Positions 1 through 5,292 of a stretch of 5,292 nucleotides of DNA are shown piece by piece. The position numbers and the translations under genes were made by a program. Positions within the stretch are counted from its first letter, which is position 1. Each line of letters opens with the position of its first letter. Location of the stretch: contig JBBQAA010000048.1 in the NCBI GenBank assembly GCA_038276395.1, forward strand, positions 1 to 5,292, given 5' to 3'. Below the pieces are notes generated by a model. That model worked only from the letters and a program-made list of their open reading frames with translations. It made no database searches and was not told the origin of the DNA. The DNA comes from JBBQAA01 sp038276395. Its GTDB lineage: Bacteria; Actinomycetota; Thermoleophilia; Solirubrobacterales; Solirubrobacteraceae.

Positions 1-137
1 CGAGCGTCGCGACGATCCGCGGCGCCCGCGCTCGGCCAGCGACGGCCTCACCTGGCCCCACCCCGCGGCGACCACCGCCTCAAATGCCGCCGACACGCGA
101 CAGCACTCACATCACGCCGACTCGTGCACGATCCGGG
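1..137. other. Left-edge segment, no secure gene
   Basis: No identifiable product is encoded here. Bases at positions equal to 1 modulo 3 are strongly G/C, the pattern of a third codon position, and two frames share that phase. One is a minus-strand frame that could begin at a GTG at 96-94 and run off the left edge. Its 32 visible residues begin MSAAFEAVVAAGWGQ and become Arg/Ser-rich, and an in-frame stop lies just upstream at 114-112. The other is a plus-strand frame entering from the left edge and stopping at 152-154, which would overlap the end of the acyltransferase gene. The minus-strand reading fits a short operon behind the acyltransferase (about 41 nt gap), but its ribosome binding site is poor. 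Neither matches a family I recognise. No hairpin with a T-tract was seen. Confidence 0.3.
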
Positions 138-743
138 CTAGGGGCGCTCGGTGAGCGCGTGCGGGCTCCCGGGCGCCGGTTCGGCCGGCACGTAGCCCGA
201 GACCCCGCCGGCCAGCGCTTCTCGCTGGGTGTGCTTGCGCTCCTCCGTGATCCCGGTGTCGATCGTCCAGCCCTCGTGCGGCCAGCTCGGCGCCCGCTTG
301 GCGCTGGCCCGCTGCCAGGCCGCGACGGCCTTGATGGGCGAGGCCTTGGCCGGGTTGCCGGCGACGAGCGAGTTCGGCGGGATCTCGCCCCGCACGACCG
401 CCCCCGCGCTGACGACCGAGTCCTCGCCGATCGTCGTGCCCGGGAGCAGGATCGCGCCCACCCCGACGTTCACGCGCCTGCCCACGACGACGCGCCCGAG
501 GCGGGTCTGGCCCGTGTGATGGCCGAGGCTGGCGTCGTGGGTGATGACCGCCACGTAGGGCGCGAGCGTCGCGTGGTCCTCGATCGCGATCAGCCACGGA
601 TGGAGGCGATCGAAGTAGATGGGATGGGCGATGTGGGTGCCCTCGCCGAGCTGCAGACCGGCGGCGACGAGGCGCTCCAGGTTGGGCTCGCCGCGGAGCC
701 GATCGAGCCCTCGCCGCCTGAGCCGGACGAGCGTATCCCGCAT
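138..743 (-). CDS. Hexapeptide-repeat (LbH) acyltransferase
   Basis: A 201-residue protein of the left-handed beta-helix acyltransferase superfamily (the WcaF/NodL/Maa and sugar O- or N-acetyltransferase type), which moves an acyl group from acyl-CoA, or in some members acyl-ACP, to a sugar or similar acceptor in the cytoplasm. After a basic helical N-terminus (1-30), imperfect hexapeptide turns run from about residue 31 to 130. They include VGRRVNVGVGAILLPG, IGEDSVVSAGAVV and the classic closing motif VAGNPAK at 127-133. His69 in ITHD sits where this group usually has its catalytic histidine. Residues 150-201 form a polar, Pro/Arg-containing tail without a recognised domain. I prefer the ATG at 743 because GGAG lies 8 nt upstream. 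A GTG at 752 in the same frame would add three residues. The gene is divergent from the carrier-protein operon, suggesting related jobs. The acceptor and acyl donor cannot be told from sequence. Confidence 0.9.
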   Translation of the reverse strand: MRDTLVRLRRRGLDRLRGEPNLERLVAAGLQLGEGTHIAHPIYFDRLHPWLIAIEDHATLAPYVAVITHDASLGHHTGQTRLGRVVVGRRVNVGVGAILLPGTTIGEDSVVSAGAVVRGEIPPNSLVAGNPAKASPIKAVAAWQRASAKRAPSWPHEGWTIDTGITEERKHTQREALAGGVSGYVPAEPAPGSPHALTERP

Positions 744-760
744 CGGTGCCACTCCGCCGG

Positions 761-783
761 AGCCTACCGCGAGTCTCTAGACT
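761..783. promoter_or_regulatory. Divergent promoter region with inverted repeat
   Basis: The space between the acyltransferase and carrier-protein genes is only about 57 nt and must hold both promoters if each gene has its own. At 772-783 is a perfect inverted repeat, AGTCT-CT-AGACT, uncommonly AT-rich for this window. Two TANNNT hexamers resemble -10 elements. TAGACT at 778-783 on the plus strand lies 17 nt before the carrier-protein ATG, and TAGGCT on the minus strand (766-761) lies 17 nt before the acyltransferase ATG. No good -35 hexamer accompanies either. An operator for a dimeric regulator overlapping the rightward -10 is plausible but rests on one short repeat. Confidence 0.3.
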
Positions 784-800
784 GACCTCGCTCCGACAAG

Positions 801-1052
801 ATGGCTGATACCCAGACGATCACCGATCCACCAGATACCGTCGTCGCGGCGATTCGCGAGCTGCTCAAGCGCCGCGGGACCGGCCCGACCGACGTTCGCC
901 CGGAGTCGGGCCTGCTGGCCGACCTCGCGATGGAGTCGCTGGAGCTGGCCGAGCTTTCGGTGGCGCTCGCCGACGAACTCGGGCGAGACCCGTTCTCCGA
1001 GGGCCTGTTCCCCGAGACGGTCGCCGAGCTCATCGCCTTCTACGCGTCCTGA
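801..1052 (+). CDS. Acyl/peptidyl carrier protein
   Basis: An 83-residue stand-alone carrier protein of the PP-binding family, which holds an acyl or aminoacyl group as a thioester on a phosphopantetheine arm. The fold pattern is visible: helix 1 around 11-24, then the modification site LLADLAMESLELAELSVAL, then PETVAELIAF at the C-terminus where these proteins have helix 4. Ser46 is the expected phosphopantetheine attachment residue. It is preceded by Glu45 instead of the usual Asp of the DSL motif, a substitution found in some carrier proteins. The protein is acidic, as expected. It is the first gene of a plus-strand run with the ANL ligase (10 nt gap) and an SDR, so it is probably a dedicated carrier and not the housekeeping fatty-acid ACP. 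The ATG has no clear Shine-Dalgarno sequence. Whether it carries a fatty acyl, aryl or aminoacyl group is unknown. Confidence 0.9.
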   Translation: MADTQTITDPPDTVVAAIRELLKRRGTGPTDVRPESGLLADLAMESLELAELSVALADELGRDPFSEGLFPETVAELIAFYAS

Positions 1053-1062
1053 GCGCCGCCTC

Positions 1063-2427
1063 GTGCTGCTCGAGCTCGTGCGCGAGGCGGCCGGCCAGAC
1101 GACGGCGCCGCCCGCGCTGATCTCGCCGGCGGGCGCGCTCTCCTACCGCGAGTGCCTGCTCCGCGGCGAGGCCGTCGCGCACGGCTTGGCGCGGCTCGGG
1201 GCCGCCCGCTTCGGCTGCGCGCTCGCGGCTCCCGCCGACACCCTCGTCGCGCTCGCCGGCTCCGCGGCGGCCGGCTGCGAGGCGTGCCCGTATCCCCCCG
1301 GCCTCGACGAGGCCGGACTCGCCGCCACGGCCGCGAGGCTTGGCCACGACCGGGTTCTCGCCGACCAGGGACGCCCGCTCGGCGGGGCTCGCGGGATGAC
1401 GCTCGGCGACCTGGAGCGTGACGGGAGCGACCGGCCGCTGCCGCGCCGCGATCGTGCTCCGGTCCTGATCCTGACCACCGGGACGACCGGGGAGCAGAAG
1501 GGCGCCCGGCACGACTGGTCGCGGCTCGTCCGGGCGGTGCGCCGCCCGGACGAGCGTCCCGGGACGCGCTGGCTGCTGGCCTACAACCTGAACCAGTTCG
1601 CCGGGGTCCAGATGCTCGTGCACGCGCTCGCCGGCCGGGCGACGCTCGTGGTCCCGGCCTCCCGGAGGGCCGACGACGTGATCGAGGCGATACGGGCCCA
1701 CGCCGTCACCCACGTGAGCGCGACGCCGACCTTCTGGCGGCTCCTGATCGGGCGCCTGGACTCGCGCGGGGCGGCGGAGCTCGGGCTCGCACAGATCACG
1801 CTGGGCGGGGAGGCGACGCCGCAGGGGCTCCTCGATCGGCTTCGGGATCTGTTCCCGCACGCGCGCGTCTCGCACGTCTACGCGGGCACGGAGTTCGGCT
1901 CGGTCGTCGCGGTGCACGACGGCCGCAGCGGCCTGCCGCTCTCGGTGCTCGACCGTGACGCGAGCGCGGACGTCCGCTTGCGGGTGCGCGGCGGAGAGCT
2001 CCAGGTGCGCTCGGACGCCGGCATGCTCGGGTATCACGCGCACGAGGACGACGCCGGCGGGTGGCGGGCGACGGGCGACCTGGTCGAGCAGGGGGCCGAT
2101 CGGCTCCACTTCGTCGGGCGCACGAGTGAGATCATCAACGTCGGCGGCGCGAAGGTCCACGCGCTCCCGCTCGAGGAGCTCGTCTGCTCGGTGGAGGGGG
2201 TGGAGCTGGCCGCCGTCTACGGCCGGCCGAACCCGATAACCGGCCAGATCGTGGCCGTCGACGTCGTCGCCGCCCCCGGGACCGACGCCGACGAGCTCCC
2301 GGGGCGCATCCACGAGGCGTGCCGGCGGCTTCCGGCCGCCGGGCGACCGCGGCGCATCCGAGTCGTCCCCGCGCTCGAGACGCGCGGTGGCAAGCTCCTG
2401 CGCCACGAGGCGCCGGCGAGCGGCTGA
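1063..2427 (+). CDS. AMP-forming acyl/aryl ligase (ANL family)
   Basis: A 454-residue ANL adenylating enzyme, which activates a carboxylate with ATP to an acyl-adenylate and then transfers it to a thiol, here most likely the phosphopantetheine of the adjacent carrier protein. Visible core motifs are the A3 P-loop LTTGTTGEQKG (137-147), A5 YAGTEFG (273-279), A7 WRATGDL (334-340) with Asp339, A8 FVGRTSEIINVGGAKV (350-365), and A10 TRGGKLLR (440-447), where Lys444 matches the catalytic lysine. All core motifs are present, so it should be active. At 454 residues it is shorter than the 500-550 usual for CoA ligases, mainly in the N-terminal part. Ser355 occupies the A8 hinge position, which is usually Asp or Lys. 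The GTG start is 10 nt after the carrier-protein stop, with no strong Shine-Dalgarno, so translational coupling is likely. The substrate cannot be read from the sequence. Confidence 0.9.
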   Translation: MLLELVREAAGQTTAPPALISPAGALSYRECLLRGEAVAHGLARLGAARFGCALAAPADTLVALAGSAAAGCEACPYPPGLDEAGLAATAARLGHDRVLADQGRPLGGARGMTLGDLERDGSDRPLPRRDRAPVLILTTGTTGEQKGARHDWSRLVRAVRRPDERPGTRWLLAYNLNQFAGVQMLVHALAGRATLVVPASRRADDVIEAIRAHAVTHVSATPTFWRLLIGRLDSRGAAELGLAQITLGGEATPQGLLDRLRDLFPHARVSHVYAGTEFGSVVAVHDGRSGLPLSVLDRDASADVRLRVRGGELQVRSDAGMLGYHAHEDDAGGWRATGDLVEQGADRLHFVGRTSEIINVGGAKVHALPLEELVCSVEGVELAAVYGRPNPITGQIVAVDVVAAPGTDADELPGRIHEACRRLPAAGRPRRIRVVPALETRGGKLLRHEAPASG

Positions 2428-2432
2428 CACGG

Positions 2433-3158
2433 GTGGCGCGCGTCGTACTCATCACCGGCGGGAGCCGGGGCCTCGGCGCGGGCCTCGTCGGCTCGTTCCT
2501 CGAGGGCGGGGACAGCGTCGCGACCTGCAGCCGCTCCCCGAGCCCCGCCACCGACGCCTGGGGCTCGGAGCTCGGCGAGCGGTTCCACTACGAGGCCGTG
2601 GACCTGACGCGCGCGGAGGCGAGCCGCGTCTACGTCGCCGGGGTGTTCGAGCGCTTCGGTCGCGTCGACGTACTGGTCAACAACGCCGGCGTGGCACACG
2701 ACGGCGTCCTCTCGCTGACGCCGGACGCGCGCATCGACGAGGTGATCGACCTGAACCTGCGCGCGACGATCCGAGTCACCCGCCAGGTGAGCGGGCGGAT
2801 GCTGCGCCAAGGCTCGGGGCGGATCGTCAACATCTCGTCGGTCACCGGGGTCTCGGGCTACCGCGGCCTGTCGGTCTACTCGGCCACCAAGGCGGCGCTC
2901 GATGGGCTCACCCGGTCGCTCGCCCGCGAGCTGGGCAGCCGCGGCATCACCGTCAACTCCGTCGCCCCCGGGCTGCTGCGCACGGAGATGTCCTATGGGC
3001 TCGACGAGGCGCAGCTCACGCAGATCACCCGCCGGACCCCCGCCGGCCGTTTGGGCGAACCCCGGGATGTCGCCGCCGCGGTGCAGTTCCTCGCCTCCGC
3101 CGAGGCGGCGTTCGTGACGGGCCAGACGCTCGTGGTCGACGGCGGGCTGACGGCCTGA
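2433..3158 (+). CDS. SDR-family oxidoreductase, FabG-like
   Basis: A 241-residue classical short-chain dehydrogenase/reductase, probably an NADPH-dependent 3-oxoacyl (or other keto) reductase acting on the carrier-bound intermediate. The Rossmann motif TGGSRGLG is at residues 8-15, Asp58 (VDLT) is at the adenine-contact position, and NNAG is at 83-86. The catalytic set is Asn109, Ser136 (NISS), Tyr149 and Lys153 (YSATK). The C-terminal VTGQTLVVDGG (228-238) is typical of FabG-like enzymes. Arg34 after the second strand suggests a preference for NADP(H). I chose the GTG start 5 nt after the ligase stop because it puts the Rossmann strand at the N-terminus as usual. Upstream in-frame codons overlap the ligase gene and read as non-SDR sequence. 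The context with a carrier protein and ligase argues for a role on an acyl thioester, but a sugar or alcohol dehydrogenase is possible. It is the last gene of the run. Confidence 0.93.
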   Translation: MARVVLITGGSRGLGAGLVGSFLEGGDSVATCSRSPSPATDAWGSELGERFHYEAVDLTRAEASRVYVAGVFERFGRVDVLVNNAGVAHDGVLSLTPDARIDEVIDLNLRATIRVTRQVSGRMLRQGSGRIVNISSVTGVSGYRGLSVYSATKAALDGLTRSLARELGSRGITVNSVAPGLLRTEMSYGLDEAQLTQITRRTPAGRLGEPRDVAAAVQFLASAEAAFVTGQTLVVDGGLTA

Positions 3159-3277
3159 GGTAAGCGGGCGGACGCATGTCCTAGGTCACCCGTCTAACGA
3201 ACCACGGCGCCGGGCGAGCCGCGGGCACCCGCCGCCGACATGGGGAGGACTTCAACCCGACGAGGTTCAGGATTCCC
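3159..3277. other. Intergenic gap, weak regulatory candidates
   Basis: This 119-nt gap separates the carrier-protein operon from the exported-protein genes and probably holds the promoter of the latter. Two short inverted repeats lie close together: GGAC-GCAT-GTCC at 3170-3181, and TGTCCTAGGTCA around 3178-3189, a palindrome with one mismatched pair centred on CCTAGG. Neither is followed by a T-tract, so no intrinsic terminator can be called. A GC hairpin (GCGG-GCAC-CCGC, 3221-3232) also lacks a T-tract. No convincing -35/-10 pair was found. AGGA at 3269-3272 is a modest ribosome binding site 5 nt before the next ATG. Confidence 0.3.
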
Positions 3278-4717
3278 ATGCTCCGACAGCTCCGCTCCCT
3301 TCGCGTCCCGCGGGCCGCCCTGATCGCGCTCGCGCTCTCCGCGGTCGCACTGGTCCCCGCCGCCCCGGCCTCGGCGGCGCACGGCCGCGTCTGCGCAGCG
3401 GCGAAGCGCGGCCGGGCGCACGGCTGCGCTCAGGCGCGCGGACAGCGGTCGAAGCGTTGCGCCCGGGCCGTTCGCCGGCGGGGCCACGCCCGGTCGTGCT
3501 CCCGCGCGCAGGACGCCAGGGGCGCTCGCTCGGCCGTGGGCCGGGCGATCGCGCGGCGCAAGGAGCGGCCGGCACGCGGGACGAAGGCGAAGCCCACCGC
3601 GGCTCCGGTCCCGACCCCCGGAGGATCGCCGGCACGACCCTCCTCCGGGGCCCCGTCGGTCGCGACCCCGGCGCCGTCCCCGGCTGCCACCCCGCCGCCC
3701 GCACCCACGCCCGCGCCGCCCGCACCCACGCCCGCGCCGCCCGCACCCGCCGTGGCGCCGGCTCCCGCGCCGCCCGCCCCCCCCGTCTGGCCCCAGCTCT
3801 TCTCGTCCACGAGCGTCTGGAACGCGCCCGTCCCCGCCGGCGCTCCGATCGATCCCGCCTCGGGCGCGATGGTGGCGAGCCTCGCGGGCGAGGCGCAGGC
3901 CGAGTTCACGAAGCGCACGGGTCCGTGGATCGCCACGACGAACACCTCGACGCCGATCGTGATCGCGCCCGCCGGCCAGCCGGTGGTCAAGGTCGCCCTC
4001 GACGACCCGACGGCGGCGTGGCGGATGAGCCTCGCCGCGGCGTTCGCCGCGGTGCCGATCCCGCCCGGCACGCGCCAGGCGGCCGGCAACGACGGGCACC
4101 TGACGATCTGGCAGCCCTCGACCGACCGCCTGTGGGAGTTCATCCACGCCCACCAGGACGCGGACGGCACCTGGCACGCGGCCTGGGGCGGCGCCATCGA
4201 CCATGTCTCAACGAGCCCGGGCTACTACACGAGCTCCTCGTGGCCCGGCAGCTCCTCCTACTGGGGCGCCACGGCCTCCTCGCTGCCGGTGGCGGGTGGC
4301 GTCATGCAGATCTCCGAGCTCCGTCGCGGGCACATCGACCACGCGCTCGCGCTCAACGTGCCCTTCGCCCGCAGCGGGGTGTGGTCGTTCCCCGCCCAGC
4401 GCACCGACGGCCGGAACGCCGACCCGAACTCGCTGCCGGAGGGGGCGCACCTGCGGCTGGACCCCAACCTCGACATCGCCGCCCTCGGGCTGCCGCCCGC
4501 CGCGCGCATGATGGCCGAGGCGGCCCAGAGGTACGGCATCGTCGTCCGCGACCAGACCGGCTGGGCGCTCGGGTTCTCCGCCGAGGACCCGCTCGACGCT
4601 CCCAACCCGTACGTGGGCTCGACCGGGCTGTTCGGCGGGCTGGCCCCGAACTACCTCCTCCAGAAGTTCCCGTGGAGCCACCTGCAGGTGCTGAAGATGG
4701 ACCTCCGATCCTCGTGA
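3278..4717 (+). CDS. Secreted protein, Cys/Arg repeat, Pro linker, unknown domain
   Basis: A 479-residue exported protein of unknown function. Residues 1-33 are a Sec signal peptide: basic start, hydrophobic LIALALSAVALVPAA, and probable cleavage after ASA at 31-33. Residues 34-102 are very basic, with four cysteines (39, 50, 61, 74) in an approximate 11-residue repeat. A Pro/Ala/Thr linker fills about 106-171. The rest (about 172-479) is one conserved-looking domain shared with the next gene. It has DGHLTIWQPSTDRLWEF (272-288), WGGAIDHVS (303-311), WGATASSLP (329-337), ISELRRGHIDHALAL (345-359), PAQRTDG (372-378) and YGIVVRD (419-425). The clustered histidines (274, 309, 352, 355) and aspartates could form a catalytic or metal site, and many Trp/Gly/Ser residues suggest a carbohydrate-active beta-fold, but both are inference. 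I remember similar uncharacterised proteins in Solirubrobacterales-type actinobacteria. A weak AGGA lies 5 nt before the ATG. Confidence 0.88.
   Translation: MLRQLRSLRVPRAALIALALSAVALVPAAPASAAHGRVCAAAKRGRAHGCAQARGQRSKRCARAVRRRGHARSCSRAQDARGARSAVGRAIARRKERPARGTKAKPTAAPVPTPGGSPARPSSGAPSVATPAPSPAATPPPAPTPAPPAPTPAPPAPAVAPAPAPPAPPVWPQLFSSTSVWNAPVPAGAPIDPASGAMVASLAGEAQAEFTKRTGPWIATTNTSTPIVIAPAGQPVVKVALDDPTAAWRMSLAAAFAAVPIPPGTRQAAGNDGHLTIWQPSTDRLWEFIHAHQDADGTWHAAWGGAIDHVSTSPGYYTSSSWPGSSSYWGATASSLPVAGGVMQISELRRGHIDHALALNVPFARSGVWSFPAQRTDGRNADPNSLPEGAHLRLDPNLDIAALGLPPAARMMAEAAQRYGIVVRDQTGWALGFSAEDPLDAPNPYVGSTGLFGGLAPNYLLQKFPWSHLQVLKMDLRSS
3377..3532 (+). repeat. Cys/Arg-rich 11-residue repeat segment
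   Basis: Just after the signal peptide of the secreted protein, successive units begin with cysteine followed by Ala or Ser: CAAAKRGRAHG, CAQARGQRSKR, CARAVRRRGHARS and CSRAQDARGARS. The cysteines at residues 39, 50, 61 and 74 are spaced 11, 11 and 13. The segment is strongly basic, consistent with binding to acidic cell-wall polymers, and the cysteines could pair in disulfides outside the cell. The repeat is visible at the protein level and is not an exact DNA repeat. Its function is unknown. Confidence 0.55.
3695..3748 (+). repeat. 21-bp tandem repeat in Pro-rich linker
   Basis: Two exact 21-base copies (3695-3715 and 3716-3736) encode PPAPTPA twice. The first 12 bases of a third copy follow before the sequence diverges into PAVA and PAPAPPAPP. 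The unit is a whole number of codons, so gain or loss of copies would change linker length without a frameshift. It lies in the flexible Pro/Ala linker between the basic Cys repeat and the C-terminal domain. Confidence 0.85.
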
Positions 4718-4734
4718 AACCGTAACCTGGGCGG

Positions 4735-5292
4735 GTGCGATGGCCCGCCCGGTGCATGCTCGCGGCGGGCCTGGCCGCCACCGTCGCGGGGTGCGGCGCG
4801 GTGCAGCGGACGGACACGGGCGCCCTCGTGCCCTCGCCGATCCTGCATCCGCCGCCAGCGACGCGACTGTTCTCGGCGGACGGCATCTGGAACCAGGCGG
4901 TGCCACCCGGTGCGCCGCTCGATCCGCGCAGCGGCGAGCTCGTCGCCGGGCTCGCCGCCGAGGCGGCCCGCGAGCAGAGCGCGGGGATCGGACCCTGGAT
5001 CGCGACGAGCCTCTCGAGCGTGCCGCTCTACGAGGTGCGGGCCGATCAGCCCGTCGTGCAGGTCCAGGTCGACAACCTCGCGCCCTACAAGCTCAGCCTG
5101 GCGCGTGCGTTCCGCTCGGTTCCGCTCCCCGCCGGCGCCGAGCCGGCTCCCGGCAGCGACAGCCAGCTCGCGCTGTGGCAGCCGGCGACGGATCGCATGT
5201 GGGAGTTCTTCGAGATGCACCGCGAGCCCGACGGCTGGCACGCCAACTGGGGCGGCGCGATGGCGCACGTCTCGAGCAATCCCGGCTGGTTC
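4735..5292 (+). CDS. Lipoprotein paralogue of secreted protein (partial)
   Basis: This open frame runs off the right edge, with 186 residues visible. From the GTG at 4735 the protein begins with Arg2 and Arg6, then a hydrophobic stretch and a lipobox VAGC ending at Cys20, so it is probably a membrane-anchored lipoprotein. A short linker (21-43) leads into the same domain as the upstream gene. LFSADGIWNQAVPPGAPLDP (45-64), GPWIATS (86-92), ALWQPATDRMWEF (146-158) and WGGAMAHVSSNPGW (172-185) align clearly with the upstream protein at 175-316. Unlike that protein it has SDSQ in place of NDGH, and Ala-His in place of Asp-His after WGGAM. The frame has a TAA at 4723-4725, so GTG 4735 is the earliest start. 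ATG 4756 is internal and would leave no basic n-region. The gap from the upstream stop is 17 nt, so cotranscription is likely. The Shine-Dalgarno is weak. The end of the gene is outside the window. Confidence 0.85.
   Translation, partial: MRWPARCMLAAGLAATVAGCGAVQRTDTGALVPSPILHPPPATRLFSADGIWNQAVPPGAPLDPRSGELVAGLAAEAAREQSAGIGPWIATSLSSVPLYEVRADQPVVQVQVDNLAPYKLSLARAFRSVPLPAGAEPAPGSDSQLALWQPATDRMWEFFEMHREPDGWHANWGGAMAHVSSNPGWF

Noticed and set aside
84..785. A 233-codon plus-strand open frame over the acyltransferase gene
   Set aside because: The protein is low-complexity Arg/Ala/Asp sequence. The minus strand encodes a clear hexapeptide-repeat enzyme ending in VAGNPAK.
1030..2430. A 466-codon open frame on the minus strand opposite the ANL ligase
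   Set aside because: Its translation is Arg/Pro/Ala-rich with no family motif, while the plus strand shows all ANL core motifs. It is open because high GC leaves few stops.
2319..2432. An upstream extension of the SDR gene to an ATG at 2319
   Set aside because: It would overlap the ligase by over 100 bases and add a Pro/Arg-rich stretch before the Rossmann strand. GTG 2433 gives a normal SDR N-terminus.
3221..3232. GC hairpin as an intrinsic terminator
   Set aside because: The stem is only 4 bp with a 4-nt loop and has no following T-tract. Such repeats arise easily in GC-rich DNA.
3240..3277. A small ORF from ATG 3240 preceding the secreted-protein gene
   Set aside because: It has no good ribosome binding site, runs out of frame into the secreted-protein gene and encodes no recognisable peptide.
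3194..4204. A long minus-strand frame with RRGRGCGRRGRG-like repeats
   Set aside because: The repeats are the complement of the Pro/Ala linker codons, so they are explained by the 21-bp tandem repeat on the plus strand.
3457..4725. A 422-codon plus-strand open frame overlapping the secreted protein in another frame
   Set aside because: It is Arg/Pro/Gly-rich shadow sequence with no motif. The other frame has a signal peptide and a domain conserved in the next gene.
4651..5268. Minus-strand frame of 205 codons at the right end
   Set aside because: It lies opposite the lipoprotein paralogue, whose plus-strand frame aligns along its length with the upstream protein.

Overview
The window is very GC-rich (by eye above 70 % G+C, with third codon positions almost all G or C). 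GTG starts are frequent, Shine-Dalgarno sequences are weak, and genes are tightly packed. It looks like chromosomal DNA of a high-GC actinobacterium. The secreted family at the right end resembles proteins I remember from Solirubrobacterales and other Thermoleophilia, but that placement is a recollection and not a computed result.

Left half (about 138-3158): a divergent cluster. On the minus strand is a left-handed beta-helix (hexapeptide-repeat) acyltransferase. On the plus strand, starting about 57 bases away, is a tight three-gene run: an acyl/peptidyl carrier protein, a compact AMP-forming acyl/aryl ligase (ANL family) and a FabG-like short-chain dehydrogenase/reductase. The gaps are only 10 and 5 nt, so one transcript is likely. 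A reasonable reading is that the ligase activates an acid and loads it on the carrier protein, the reductase modifies it, and the divergent acyltransferase may pass an acyl group to a sugar or other acceptor. The pathway link is inference. The short divergent region carries a 12-base inverted repeat that could be an operator.

Right half (3278 to the end): two tandem plus-strand genes for exported proteins sharing the same C-terminal domain, which I cannot assign to a characterised enzyme. The first has a Sec signal peptide, a Cys/Arg-rich repeat segment and a Pro/Ala linker before the domain. The second, cut by the window edge, has a lipoprotein signal with a lipobox cysteine and a very short linker. 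They are paralogues with different means of localisation, and two positions that look active-site-like in the first are changed in the second.

The first 137 bases hold no securely identified gene. The gap at 3159-3277 separates the two halves and shows only weak regulatory candidates. No RNA genes, mobile elements or CRISPR arrays were seen.
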